Positions 43,196-52,778 of a stretch of DNA of 64,000 nucleotides are shown here, one piece after another. The position numbers and the translations under genes were made by a program. This DNA comes from Pseudomonadales bacterium (GTDB taxonomy: Bacteria; Pseudomonadota; Gammaproteobacteria; Pseudomonadales; Azotimanducaceae): the NCBI GenBank assembly GCA_028277965.1, contig JANQFF010000519.1, positions 1-64,000 on the forward strand. Reading direction: 5' to 3'. Each line of letters begins with the position of its first letter. Position 1 is the first letter of the stretch. The notes under the pieces were generated by a model that searched no databases, was not told where the DNA came from, and was given only the letters and a program-made list of their open reading frames with translations.

Positions 43196-45076
43196 TTAAC
43201 GGGACAACTTGTCAATATACTGGACTATTTCCTTCCTGACATCAGGATCGTCAATCCCCGGCATAATCATTGTTGTGCCGGGAATCTCTGCCTGGGGATC
43301 TGCCAGAAACGCATCCAGGCGCTCCTCGGTCCACAATCCACCATAAGCCTGCATGGCCGGTGAATACTGAAAACCCTCGTGAAAAGCCACTCTGCGCCCC
43401 ACAACGGACATCAGGTCCGGACCAATACCGTGTGTATCGCTGCGTAACGCGTGGCATCCATTGCAGTATGAAAAGACGTGACTGGCCGACTCAACGAGTT
43501 GTAGTGATCGGACCCCGTCCCACAGAAGGAGCCTGCCGTCTGAGAGTTCAATAAGGTCCCGTACCCGCATCCCAACCGGTATCCGTTCGACAACGCGTAC
43601 ACTTTCGTCATATAACTTGACTCTGTTCAATGCAAACCCGTTGCCCTTGGCATCGAGAGCTGCAACCAGAAAGTCTCCTTTCCAGGCTGTAAACAACTGA
43701 CCATCCACCCGCAGAAGATTCGATACACCGATCGAAGGCACCCAGGCATAGATTGGCCGTACACCTTCCGAATGATCTCCCGGCTTGCTGTTGGCCGGCC
43801 AGTGTTTCATACCGTATTCCGTTCCGTAGGTCACCCGGGGCCAGCCGTAGTTACCGCCTGCAACAATTCTGTTCAGCTCGTCACCGCCCTGGGGACCATG
43901 TTCCGTTGCCCAGATACCATCATCATCCACCCACAGACCCTGTGGATTCCGGTGCCCGCTACTGAGTGTCGATATGCTCCAGTCTTCTCTGTTCAGAATG
44001 AGAATCTTTCCGTAGCTGGCATCGGGATCCTGAGCAAGATGTGAGTGATCCATACTGGTCTCACCCACCGTCAGGAGAAGCTCACTCCCCGTGTAGGCAG
44101 CAATCCGGCCACCCGTGGTGTTATGCAGACCATCGGCGGGTAAACAGGGACTCGATTCGAAGACAATCTGCCATTCCGGCGCCATCCCACCGAAATCACC
44201 CATGTCCAGCGTCGTTTCTGCAAGTCTCAGCGTGACGCAACGCTCTGCGCCGTCCCAGTGGTGATAGCTCACCCAGACTCTATGGGTCTGTCCACTGACA
44301 TGCTCAGTCAACATGTCCGTGACGCGGAAGTAGCGGGTCGGATTTTCGACGTCGTTCATGAACCCGGCGCTTTCATAAGGGCTCGCAACCGCACCAGGCG
44401 CTGCCACGGGGCGGGAACCGTCCGTTTCCAGCAAGCGGATTTCGCCATCGCCGGTGACGAGCAGGGCGGACCTGTCATCCAGGATGCTCAACGCGCCGCC
44501 TGGCTGGAACGTTCGCGTTTCCAGGAGGGGCAGGGTGGTCAGTTTCAGGTCGTATAACGAACTGAAGGCTACATCAAATTCTTCGGTCATGGTTGCAGCC
44601 TTCGGCGCGAACCGTTCCTCCAGCGCCATTCTCGATTCCTGCGTAAACATCGGCTGGAGGGCCAGCACAACGGCGATAACGTTCAGCCCAAGCAGCATCC
44701 ACCTCCCAAGCGGGAGCTGATTGAGCACCACGAGCCCCACAACAACGACGAACTCTCCAGCCAGCGCCATCCGGCCAATGTGAGCGATCGCGACATATCC
44801 GAGGACCGCAACGGGCAGGCACACGATCACACCAATCGTCCCGGACTTGATGAGATTAATGACAATACCTGTCGCCGGTCTTTTTATGGCATTCAGATAG
44901 AGCGTGGCGACGAGATACGACATTGCAAACCCGAATCCCACCAGCATGGGAACCGCCTTCAGCATCCAGGGCGCTTCCTGCCTGAAAAGCCCCACGAAGA
45001 GCAGGCTGGCGAGCGCGCCTGCTCCCCACGTCACCACCTGCAGGAATGAGGGTGCTTTTACATCCGTATCAGTCAA
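43196..45076 (-). CDS. Membrane-anchored PQQ-type sugar dehydrogenase with C-terminal cytochrome c
   Basis: 626 residues in three parts. Residues 10-160 hold about five transmembrane helices. Residues 185-530 form a soluble-glucose-dehydrogenase-like beta-propeller with SSGHRNPQGLWVDDDG, WATEHGPQGGDELN and GGNYGWPRVTYG, the residues that hold PQQ and the catalytic site in this family. Residues 540-626 are a monohaem cytochrome c (YCNGCHALR, with a likely distal Met in TTMIMPG). It should oxidise a sugar or aldehyde in the periplasm and pass electrons through its own haem to the respiratory chain. It overlaps the next homologue upstream by 8 bp. No PQQ synthesis genes are present in the window. 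Confidence 0.88.
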   Translation of the reverse strand: MTDTDVKAPSFLQVVTWGAGALASLLFVGLFRQEAPWMLKAVPMLVGFGFAMSYLVATLYLNAIKRPATGIVINLIKSGTIGVIVCLPVAVLGYVAIAHIGRMALAGEFVVVVGLVVLNQLPLGRWMLLGLNVIAVVLALQPMFTQESRMALEERFAPKAATMTEEFDVAFSSLYDLKLTTLPLLETRTFQPGGALSILDDRSALLVTGDGEIRLLETDGSRPVAAPGAVASPYESAGFMNDVENPTRYFRVTDMLTEHVSGQTHRVWVSYHHWDGAERCVTLRLAETTLDMGDFGGMAPEWQIVFESSPCLPADGLHNTTGGRIAAYTGSELLLTVGETSMDHSHLAQDPDASYGKILILNREDWSISTLSSGHRNPQGLWVDDDGIWATEHGPQGGDELNRIVAGGNYGWPRVTYGTEYGMKHWPANSKPGDHSEGVRPIYAWVPSIGVSNLLRVDGQLFTAWKGDFLVAALDAKGNGFALNRVKLYDESVRVVERIPVGMRVRDLIELSDGRLLLWDGVRSLQLVESASHVFSYCNGCHALRSDTHGIGPDLMSVVGRRVAFHEGFQYSPAMQAYGGLWTEERLDAFLADPQAEIPGTTMIMPGIDDPDVRKEIVQYIDKLSR

Positions 45077-46685
45077 CGAGCGTCTCCAGAAAATCTATCG
45101 CAACATCGATTTCTTCCGGGTCCTGCATGCCGAAAGCCATGGTAGAACCGGATGCAAATGCCTGAGGATTACCCAGAAAGTGACGCAGACTCTCCCGATC
45201 CCAGTTGCTATCTGCCATCTGCAAAGACTCGGAAAACTCGAATCCCTGTCCTGACGCGATGCGTCTATCCATCACGTTCCAGAGATTAGGTCCAATTCCG
45301 TGATCTCCATCCCTGGTGAACGTGTGGCAGGCAGAACATTGCGCAACGACATTCGCCCTTGGCGATATGTCCGGCTCGAGAACGAACAGGACGTTGGAAT
45401 CGGGTTTCAGGATCACCCGGCCGTCGCTGAGCTCGATGAGATCCCTGATACGCTGACCAACATTCAATATGGGCTCAGAAAGGACGACACGGCCGTCTCT
45501 GAGACGCACGCGGTATAACGTCTTCTGCTTCAGCGAAGAAACGAGGAGATCACCTTTCCAGCGTTCAAACAGCGTACCGCGCACAGAGATCACATTGGAA
45601 ATCCCGATGCTCGGCACCCAGCTGTAGATCGGTAATTCGTAGTCTCCCGCGTGCTCCCCGATTGTCCAGTTGAGGCGTGAGTTTCCGGAAAGACCGTCAT
45701 CGTCTGCACAGCTGCCGGCTTCTATACAGGTGCGGCCGTAGCTGACGAGGGGCCAACCATAGTTCGCACCTTCCTCGATCAGGTTCAGTTCATCCCCACC
45801 TACAGGACCATGCTCGGTTGCATACACCTTTCCTGTGTCGGTGAGAACGAGACCCTGCGGATTCCTGTGACCTTTCGTGTACACCCGCGACGTCCCCCCA
45901 ACGGGATCGATCAGCATCGTCTTGCCGTAATCGCTGTCGTCGAGCTGAGGCCGGAGCACACCCTGTGACTTCATACCGTCATATCCAAAGTCACCAACGG
46001 TGAGCAGCAACTGACCATTGTCTAGCTGGATCAGACGTCCACCTCCATCTTCCATCCAGATGTAGCCTGAATCCTCCGCCAGTCCCAGACAGGGTGCAGA
46101 CTCATACAGGCGCTGCCAGCTTTCCGGATGCGCTGTCTGTCCACCTGGCAGTTCAAGCTGCAGCGCGGCGACGTTGACCGTCAGGCACTGGTCTTCCTCG
46201 TACCAGTAAAAATACGCGGCATAGAGCGTTGCTTTGCCTGCCTGCTCTATGACGAGAATATCCCGGACACCAAAACGCGCAGCTGCGCGAGCTGTCCAGT
46301 TTTCACGGTAGGGTTCCAGCTGTGCATAGGGTATTGCACTGTTCTGGTATTCACCCGTGTTGGTGGGGACCTGGAAGTCCTGTTTGACTGCATTGAACTG
46401 ATCGTCCAGCAGCCAGGCTTCGCCGTGGCGGTCGACAACCAGCAGATTTCCGTTCAGCTCGTCGATACCTCCATAGTTGCTGCGGAACGACAGGCGTACC
46501 GGTTTCTTAACAACGTTGTAGAGGCTGGTAATTTCGGTTGAAACCCTGAGGGAGGGATCTTCCCTGGGAAGAAAAGTCGATGCCCCGACATAGACCGTGA
46601 TGGCACCAACCGCCAGCAGTCCCGCGGCAAGCGCCAGCTTCATCAAGGTATTCAACGACCTCAGTCGTTCGACAACAGCCTTCAT
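45069..46685 (-). CDS. PQQ-type sugar dehydrogenase with C-terminal cytochrome c
   Basis: 538 residues with one N-terminal transmembrane anchor (LALAAGLLAVGAITVYVGAS). A propeller domain follows with YTKGHRNPQGLVLTDTG, YATEHGPVGGDELNLIEEGANYGWPLVSYG and YSWVPSIGISN, then a cytochrome c with AQCSACHTFTRDGDHGIGPNLWNV and a possible distal Met in STMAFGM. The domain order matches the gene at 43196, but the multi-helix N-terminus is replaced by a single anchor. It lies 2 bp from the SGNH-like gene upstream and overlaps the second dehydrogenase, so both are in the exopolysaccharide operon. The substrate may be the polymer, a free monosaccharide or an end group. Confidence 0.88.
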   Translation of the reverse strand: MKAVVERLRSLNTLMKLALAAGLLAVGAITVYVGASTFLPREDPSLRVSTEITSLYNVVKKPVRLSFRSNYGGIDELNGNLLVVDRHGEAWLLDDQFNAVKQDFQVPTNTGEYQNSAIPYAQLEPYRENWTARAAARFGVRDILVIEQAGKATLYAAYFYWYEEDQCLTVNVAALQLELPGGQTAHPESWQRLYESAPCLGLAEDSGYIWMEDGGGRLIQLDNGQLLLTVGDFGYDGMKSQGVLRPQLDDSDYGKTMLIDPVGGTSRVYTKGHRNPQGLVLTDTGKVYATEHGPVGGDELNLIEEGANYGWPLVSYGRTCIEAGSCADDDGLSGNSRLNWTIGEHAGDYELPIYSWVPSIGISNVISVRGTLFERWKGDLLVSSLKQKTLYRVRLRDGRVVLSEPILNVGQRIRDLIELSDGRVILKPDSNVLFVLEPDISPRANVVAQCSACHTFTRDGDHGIGPNLWNVMDRRIASGQGFEFSESLQMADSNWDRESLRHFLGNPQAFASGSTMAFGMQDPEEIDVAIDFLETLVD

Positions 46686-46687
46686 GT

Positions 46688-47917
46688 TTACGCCTGTGGT
46701 TTGTTGGTGAGCCTGCCCACATCGCCGTTGGAAACAAGGAAGCGACGCATCTCATCCAGGGCGCGGGATTCCCTGTCACGGTATTGCAGGCGTCGGTGTT
46801 CAACCTCTGCAAGCCAACCCTGCAGATTGGTGGAGTCAATCCGACGCCCCATCTCTCCGGTTTTACCCAGCAGAACACGATCGAGCACGATGTTTCCGAG
46901 CTCTTTCGTATAGTGGCTCGATTCCCAGTACCACTTCATTCTCGCATCGGAGTCATCAATCGGCGGAGGAGAAGACTGCGAGTAGGTGTTGTAGTCTGCA
47001 AAGTCCCAGAGATCGAATGCAGAGGCGCCGTGAGCTGCGGCCATCTGCTCATTCTGCTCTACCAGGAACTCTTTCCAGCCAACAAAGGACTGCCACAAAC
47101 CCAGCTCGGAAATGACTTCCCACTGCCGGGAATGTGACGGCGATATGATGACTCGCAAGTCAACGTCGTGCGCATGACAGAGCTCGAGAATGTCGGCAAA
47201 CGCCTGGCCATCCTCCGGGCGGAACCCTCCGGCCGGGAATCCCAGGTACAACGCATCGTCATTGAAGTAGTGGTGTTCGTTTCTCAGGAAAGCGACAAAC
47301 TGCGATCCGCTGATCCGCAGTGCCTTTTCTTTGGCCTCATGCCCACGGCTGCCATTGTTGAGATACACACTGCTGAGAGCGGATTCGTCTTCGAGCAGGG
47401 TGAGAAGACTTTTACGGGAGAACAGCAGGGTAGGCAGGTCACAGAGCCTGGCTTCGACGCTGCTGACAAAAGATCCAGGTTCCAGTAACCGGCACTCTTT
47501 GAAATCCGGTCTAGGAGAAAGTGTCGGATTGAACTGAAAAAAGTCCAGGGCAAGGACAGCCTGTTTAAGGTCACTGACTGCTATCGCATGCCGCAGGTAC
47601 TCTTTGATCTCGTGGATGCTGGCCTGTGGCAGACCAAGATTGTAGACACGAGTGTGATCCCACCCCGGGTGGTCGGGCGCCAGACCCACCTCTGCCCGGG
47701 AGCTTCCAAGGATGACAGCATCCGGTTCAAAATCTGCCGTGATGTGCGCCTTGGCCAGCCTGACATTCGTATCGAATAACAATGCACTTTGAACACGATC
47801 GTCAATGCTCGGATTGAACACGCCGAAAACGTTTGCTGAATAGTTGATCACCATGCTGGCACTCATCACGACAGCGATGATCACCACAGCGACAGACGTA
47901 TAACGCGAGTGGGTCAT
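46688..47917 (-). CDS. Membrane-anchored SGNH-like protein
   Basis: 409 residues with one N-terminal transmembrane segment (VAVVIIAVVMSASMVINY) and a periplasmic domain. FEPDAVILGSSRAEVGL near residue 65 resembles SGNH block I (GxSR), NLGLPQASIHEIKEYLRHA and VLALDFFQFNP follow, and WYWESSHYTKELGNIVL near residue 340 looks like the catalytic block V with Ser-His. Proteins of this type in polysaccharide loci are thought to act like AlgX/AlgJ/DltD in moving acyl groups onto polymers, which would make it a candidate partner of the MBOAT protein at 26939. It overlaps the GT2 gene by 4 bp. I recognise the family type, not a named member. Confidence 0.75.
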   Translation of the reverse strand: MTHSRYTSVAVVIIAVVMSASMVINYSANVFGVFNPSIDDRVQSALLFDTNVRLAKAHITADFEPDAVILGSSRAEVGLAPDHPGWDHTRVYNLGLPQASIHEIKEYLRHAIAVSDLKQAVLALDFFQFNPTLSPRPDFKECRLLEPGSFVSSVEARLCDLPTLLFSRKSLLTLLEDESALSSVYLNNGSRGHEAKEKALRISGSQFVAFLRNEHHYFNDDALYLGFPAGGFRPEDGQAFADILELCHAHDVDLRVIISPSHSRQWEVISELGLWQSFVGWKEFLVEQNEQMAAAHGASAFDLWDFADYNTYSQSSPPPIDDSDARMKWYWESSHYTKELGNIVLDRVLLGKTGEMGRRIDSTNLQGWLAEVEHRRLQYRDRESRALDEMRRFLVSNGDVGRLTNKPQA

Positions 47918-48912
47918 CCTGATACCCTCACAGCCTCCAGCAGGCTCTGTTTAGCAATACCACGAAGCTGGTGGCGCCGGAGTTTTGCCAGCAGCTTCTC
48001 CCGGTCCGTTTTGTAGCCCCCGGACCCGAGGGAACGCTTGGAGATGGACAGAAACTGGCGACATGCATCGAACAGACTTTTCAGGTGCACAGCACGGGAA
48101 ACATGTTCAACCTGGGTGTCAAATACAACCTTCGAGACGCCCTGCCAGTATGATCGGCTGATGAGCCAATCGGGATCGAGCCGCTCAGCAGGGATCCTGT
48201 GATGCAGGACTGCTCGAGCTGCGTAATAGACTTTCAGATCAGCACCAGCGATGCGGTAGAAGAGCTCACTCTCTTCGTTGGAGAGCAGCGAATAACCAAT
48301 GCGACCGAGGTTTGGATTAAACCGACCCACGGTATCGAAGACGCTGCGGCGAAATGCCATATTTACGCCGAAAGGGTGCTCGGGATAGGTCATCGCCCTG
48401 TCCTGCGGTCCGGACGAGGTTGCTCCGTAAAACTTCACCATCGACTCGTCGAGCCATTCCGGACGTGGTATCTCAAAAGCCGGGAGAGTCATGCCTCCTA
48501 CACAGTGATAGTCCGGATTGTTGGCAAAAGCCTCCATCAGCTGATTCAGCCACTGCGGGTCGAAATACACATCGTCGTCAACGAACGCGACAATCGCCCC
48601 GTGAGCTTCCTCTATACCCCTGTTCCTCGCATTCGACAGTCCGCTTTCGGCTTCGTAGACGTATCGATACACACCGGGGTGCGTCACACTCAGGTCTTCG
48701 ACTTCAGCCCGGGTGGAATCGGTGGAGGCATTGTCAATAACAATGAACTCAACGGTCCAGCGATCGCTTTCGACGTCCAACCAGCTTTCCAGCGCATCCC
48801 GCATGACGGACGCGCGATTGTAGGTACACATCAGGATCGAAACATCAGGCACAGGTTCGACGCACTCCGCATCCGCACTTCCCTGGCAAACCGCTGAATC
48901 CATCTGGTGCAT
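47914..48912 (-). CDS. Glycosyltransferase family 2
   Basis: 332 residues. VSILMCTYNRASVMRDALESWLDV, EFIVIDNASTDSTRAEV and GAIVAFVDDDVYFDPQWLNQLM (DDD metal site near residue 115) are standard GT-A features. FRRSVFDTVGRFNPNLGR...SNEESELFYRI matches the acceptor-side ED motif of this group. Its C-terminus is basic and may touch the membrane. It adds a sugar to the lipid-linked intermediate. It starts 8 bp after the ABC transporter stop and overlaps the SGNH-like gene by 4 bp, placing it inside the long minus-strand operon. Confidence 0.93.
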   Translation of the reverse strand: MHQMDSAVCQGSADAECVEPVPDVSILMCTYNRASVMRDALESWLDVESDRWTVEFIVIDNASTDSTRAEVEDLSVTHPGVYRYVYEAESGLSNARNRGIEEAHGAIVAFVDDDVYFDPQWLNQLMEAFANNPDYHCVGGMTLPAFEIPRPEWLDESMVKFYGATSSGPQDRAMTYPEHPFGVNMAFRRSVFDTVGRFNPNLGRIGYSLLSNEESELFYRIAGADLKVYYAARAVLHHRIPAERLDPDWLISRSYWQGVSKVVFDTQVEHVSRAVHLKSLFDACRQFLSISKRSLGSGGYKTDREKLLAKLRRHQLRGIAKQSLLEAVRVSG

Positions 48913-48920
48913 TGTTGTTC

Positions 48921-50717
48921 CTAGACCGCTTCCCGGCTCGTCTGCTTCTCTGGGTTGATCATCAAAGTGGCGGGTGGTTTGTCTTCGACCAGGTCACCCT
49001 TCTCCAGGCGGAACACCCGGTCGCATCCCTCGATGGTCGAAAGCCGGTGTGCAACGATCAGGATGGTCTTTGTACCGTGCATGGCATTGACCGCATCCAT
49101 GACGGCTTTTTCTGTCTGTGTATCGAGCGAACTGGTCGCTTCGTCGAGAACGAGTACTTCGGGATCGTGGTACAGAGCTCTGGCGATACCAATCCGTTGT
49201 CGCTGGCCGCCAGAAAGTTTGACACCCCTTTCACCAACCATGGTTTCGAGGCCTTCCGGCAAACCGTCGATGAATTCGTCCAGTTGCGCCGATCTGATTG
49301 CGCGCTCAACAGCGGCATCGTCAATCTCGTCCTCGGTGAGGCCAAATGCGACGTTGCGCCGGAGAGTGTCGTCCGTCAGGTAGATGGTTTGCGGAACATA
49401 TCCGATCTGTTCCTGCCAGTTACGTATATCCTCATATATGTCCACCCCGTCAACGAGAACCTTCCCGGAGGAGGGCAGCAGCATGCCGAGAACCACATCG
49501 ATCAGGGTACTCTTGCCCGACCCGCTCGTCCCCACGAAACCGACGGACGTGCCGCGGTCTATCTTAAGGGTGACATCGCGTAATGCCGGTTCTGTCGTTT
49601 CCGGATAGCTGAACGTAATGCCATCCAGTTCTATAGAATTCTGAATTCCCTGTGCTGTTCCGTTTTTCCTTACCGGGGGTTGTGCAGGCAAGGCAAGGTC
49701 GTTGGAAACATTGATGATGACGGGCGTCATGAACCGCAGCGTTTGAACAGCCCCGAGAACCTTGTTGACTGACGGCAACATGCGGAAAGCAGCCGCCGCA
49801 AAAAGCGCCAGTGTGGGCACCACCGTGGATATCGCGCCACTGCTCCGGGCAACCATCGTCACAACGAGAAGCGCCATCCCGGAAACCGCCAGAAGTTCCA
49901 GCCACAGCCTCGGCATCTGATTCAGAACCTGTTGGTTCTGGCCCATCTTGGCCCCATTTCGCGTATGGGTCATGTATCGGTCCACGAGATCACCCTCGCG
50001 CCCGAGGAGCTTGATGTCTTTCACCCCGTCCAGCCCCTGCTGGATATACTGCAGCCTGAGACCTTCGTGATGAATGCGCTGTTCAGACCATCGGGTCAGG
50101 TGGTTTTTGGTGAATCTCTGAAACGCCCAGGCGGCCGACCCCAGGACAACCGCAACAGCCAGCGTACCCATCGGTTCTACAATCAGCAGAAGTATCGACA
50201 GACCAAGCAGAACTGCACCATCCGTAAACAGGCCCACACCTGGCATCATCGTGCCAACCGTTGCCTGGTGAACCTCCGTCAGGATGTTCCGAATCAGCTT
50301 CGACGAGTTGCGTTGCAGGTGAAAGACATAAGGCTGACGAACGTATTTGGTAAAGAGGTCACGCGATACCCGAACCCTGACAGAAAAGAAAAACCGCGTG
50401 CGGAACCACGTCAGAAACAGCAGGTAGATGGATTTGACGACATAGACACCAACCAGCGTCAGCATGCCCGCGACGATCAATGTCTGCTGATCGGGATTCC
50501 CCAGAAAATCCAGGACCGGCTGCAACTCCGGATGGGCAGCACCCAGGTTTTCCTGGGTCATCAGCAGGATGGTGGGGATCACCAGGCCGATGCCGAACAT
50601 CTCGAGCAATACCCCGATGAACGTCAGCCCCATGATCAGGACCATGCGCCTGCGTTCCCGGCCTGTCAGTAGTCCCCAGACCCTTTTGGCGACACCTGGT
50701 TCTCGCGCGTTGCTCAT
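48921..50717 (-). CDS. ABC exporter, MsbA/PglK-like
   Basis: 598 residues: a six-helix transmembrane domain (residues about 20-320) fused to an ATPase domain with GFVGTSGSGKSTLIDVVLGML (Walker A), QIGYVPQTIYLTDDTLRRNVAFG (Q-loop), KLSGGQRQRIGIARAL (signature) and VLVLDEATSSLD (Walker B). This homodimeric half-transporter type moves lipid-linked molecules. PglK flips lipid-linked oligosaccharides, which is a reasonable model here. The locus also has a Wzx-like flippase at 58354, so the two may handle different lipid-linked substrates. It is in the minus-strand operon, 174 bp downstream of the ExeA-like ATPase. Confidence 0.93.
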   Translation of the reverse strand: MSNAREPGVAKRVWGLLTGRERRRMVLIMGLTFIGVLLEMFGIGLVIPTILLMTQENLGAAHPELQPVLDFLGNPDQQTLIVAGMLTLVGVYVVKSIYLLFLTWFRTRFFFSVRVRVSRDLFTKYVRQPYVFHLQRNSSKLIRNILTEVHQATVGTMMPGVGLFTDGAVLLGLSILLLIVEPMGTLAVAVVLGSAAWAFQRFTKNHLTRWSEQRIHHEGLRLQYIQQGLDGVKDIKLLGREGDLVDRYMTHTRNGAKMGQNQQVLNQMPRLWLELLAVSGMALLVVTMVARSSGAISTVVPTLALFAAAAFRMLPSVNKVLGAVQTLRFMTPVIINVSNDLALPAQPPVRKNGTAQGIQNSIELDGITFSYPETTEPALRDVTLKIDRGTSVGFVGTSGSGKSTLIDVVLGMLLPSSGKVLVDGVDIYEDIRNWQEQIGYVPQTIYLTDDTLRRNVAFGLTEDEIDDAAVERAIRSAQLDEFIDGLPEGLETMVGERGVKLSGGQRQRIGIARALYHDPEVLVLDEATSSLDTQTEKAVMDAVNAMHGTKTILIVAHRLSTIEGCDRVFRLEKGDLVEDKPPATLMINPEKQTSREAV

Positions 50718-50891
50718 CGCTTGCCGCCTGCATCTCTGATGAACATTCGTCTAACGCACATAGGTCATTCCTTTGACTGCGTGGCGTTTTCCATGGATTT
50801 TCAACGCCATCCCGCCAATTGTAGCCGGTAGCCGGCTGCTGATGTGTGATGTGCAAGGCAATGGCATGATTCCGTCAAGCCGTCCTGGCGT

Positions 50892-51899
50892 TCAAACGTC
50901 TTTCTTGAGCCGGGCAGCGGCTCGTTCAATGGTCGAGACGTTGCCGCGCTTCTTGGCCCCGTCCTGCGCAGGTGCGGACTCCGTTGTACCGAAGTGCAGC
51001 ATTTCATCGCTGTCCTCGTCCCGGGTCGTCTGTTGCGGTTCAGCAGCGGGGCGTCCTGCACCCAGATTGCGGCGTTTCCCGATCGGGGAAAACCCGGCTT
51101 CTTTATCTACCAGGACCTGTTCAACAATCTTGTTGCCTATGTGCTCAGCCTCCTGGGCATAGCCGTACACCAGGGCAGTATCACAGACCAGATTGATCAG
51201 GCGGGGCACACCACCTGTGGCATCGAAAATCGTCTCATAGGTCTCCGGCAGGAAAATCGCTTCATCGCCACCTGCCTGGTGGAGACGGTAGCGAATGAAC
51301 TCTCCCGTCGTTTCCGCACTATCCAGTGGAGAAAGGAAATAGTCATAAGATATCCGCTGGGCGAACTGCGAAAGCTCGGGGCGTCGCAACAGATCCCACA
51401 ATTCCGGCTGCCCGACCAGAATCGTCTGCAGGACCTGGCCCTTTTCCGTGTTGACGTTAGACAGCATCCTGAGCTGTTCGAGAATATCGAATCCAAGGTG
51501 CTGGGCTTCGTCGATGATCAGGGTGACCGGACTTCCTTTGTCATGCTGATCGATCATGTACCGCACAAAATCGTCATACATTTCGACTTTGTCTTTGTTG
51601 CGATATTCAAGATCAAACGCCAGCAGTATCCAGCGCAGGAATTCTTCGAACGACTCACACTGGGTGTTGCTGACCACACCCACATCAATGTCGATGTCCA
51701 GTTCCTGCAGCAGCCGCCGGATGAGGGTGGTTTTCCCTGCACCAACGTCACCTGTCACAACACAAAAACCCGCACGCGCCAGCAGCGCGTATTTCAGGGT
51801 CGCAAGCCCTCGCTGGTGCTGCGGACTCAGGTATAGAAACTCCGGATCCGGGATATTCGCAAACGGGGGCTGGTTGAGATCGTAGAACTGCTCGTACAT
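50892..51899 (-). CDS. ExeA-like AAA ATPase of exosortase A-type polysaccharide loci
   Basis: 335 residues. It opens MYEQFYDLNQPPFANIPDPEFLYLSPQHQRGLATLKYALLARAGF, the standard start of ExeA/PEP-CTERM-associated ATPases. VVTGDVGAGKTTLIRRLL (Walker A) and VTLIIDEAQHLG (Walker B) follow, then QTILVGQPEL and GGVPRLINLVCDTALVYGYA (sensor-2-like). These proteins sit beside Wzz and tyrosine-kinase homologues in XrtA systems and are presumed to power or regulate assembly. The C-terminal 60 residues are polar and low in complexity. The gene follows the kinase by 3 bp. Confidence 0.92.
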   Translation of the reverse strand: MYEQFYDLNQPPFANIPDPEFLYLSPQHQRGLATLKYALLARAGFCVVTGDVGAGKTTLIRRLLQELDIDIDVGVVSNTQCESFEEFLRWILLAFDLEYRNKDKVEMYDDFVRYMIDQHDKGSPVTLIIDEAQHLGFDILEQLRMLSNVNTEKGQVLQTILVGQPELWDLLRRPELSQFAQRISYDYFLSPLDSAETTGEFIRYRLHQAGGDEAIFLPETYETIFDATGGVPRLINLVCDTALVYGYAQEAEHIGNKIVEQVLVDKEAGFSPIGKRRNLGAGRPAAEPQQTTRDEDSDEMLHFGTTESAPAQDGAKKRGNVSTIERAAARLKKDV

Positions 51900-51902
51900 G
51901 TT

Positions 51903-52778
51903 TTAGTAGCCAGTTCCGTAGTACCCGTCGAAATTGTCCTGGCGTTCGCCGGAGTTGTTCAGAATCGTGCCGATCACCGTTGTCGACGTCCCCGCGAGGA
52001 GATCTGCGGTCTGTTTCAACTCGTCGACGTTTGTGATGCCTTCACACACCACGAGGAGGACACAATCCAGATTTGGTGTCAGAGCGATGACGTCGTCACC
52101 GACCAGCACAGGTGGCAGATCGACCACAACCACACTGTCCTTGTCGCTTTTTGAGCGGCCCGGTGAATTGAGCAGGTCACGCATGCGTTCCGACCCGATC
52201 AATTCAGGATTGGCATCGTCCGGAGGACTACCGGCTCCCGGGACAATCGTCAGGCGATCGACCAGGGTAGGGGTGAGCATGACATCATCGAGTGAAGCCG
52301 AGCCAGTCAGGTATTCGTTGATGCCCTGTTCCGCGTCGATGCCGAGGGTCTTGCCGATCGCCGGCCGCCTGAGATCCGCGTCCACCAGCATGACGTCATA
52401 GGCCCCGTCCCTTGCAATCGCAAATGACAGATTGATTGCATTGAGCGTTTTGCCGGACTTTGGTCCCGCGCTCGTGACACCAAGCTTGGTCCACCCGTTG
52501 GCACGCATGATCTGCAGAACCCGCGTCCTCAGGAGTCGATAGACATCTGTTGTTCTTGGATCGAGTTTCGAGTCGTAGATAATGCGGTTTGCCTGCAGAA
52601 TCTGCGGGTCCAGTTCGACCTCGCTGCCGGTTGGTCGTTCTGTTACAACCGTACGCTTTGCCTGTGTGTCGGGCCGTACCCAACTGCGCACGGATTTTCG
52701 TTCTTCCGCGGCTTTTTCGAGCGCTTTGCTGATGTGGTCCATTCTGTCGCGGTCCTCTTCTCTGGCGCTGTCCGTCAT
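51903..52778 (-). CDS. CpsD/Wzc-like tyrosine autokinase
   Basis: 291 residues. MDHISKALEKAAEER near the start (residue 13, an alternative start) is typical of the XrtA-associated kinase. The P-loop is GVTSAGPKSGKTLNAINLSFA, a PKSGKT variant of Walker A. VMLVDADLRRPAIGKTLG is Walker A', and VVVVDLPPVLVGDD is Walker B. The C-terminus is short and tyrosine-rich (NFDGYYGTGY), the usual autophosphorylation tail. Such kinases cycle with the Wzz partner to control chain length and export. It overlaps wzz by 4 bp, matching the split two-protein form in which the membrane activator and kinase are separate. Confidence 0.93.
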   Translation of the reverse strand: MTDSAREEDRDRMDHISKALEKAAEERKSVRSWVRPDTQAKRTVVTERPTGSEVELDPQILQANRIIYDSKLDPRTTDVYRLLRTRVLQIMRANGWTKLGVTSAGPKSGKTLNAINLSFAIARDGAYDVMLVDADLRRPAIGKTLGIDAEQGINEYLTGSASLDDVMLTPTLVDRLTIVPGAGSPPDDANPELIGSERMRDLLNSPGRSKSDKDSVVVVDLPPVLVGDDVIALTPNLDCVLLVVCEGITNVDELKQTADLLAGTSTTVIGTILNNSGERQDNFDGYYGTGY

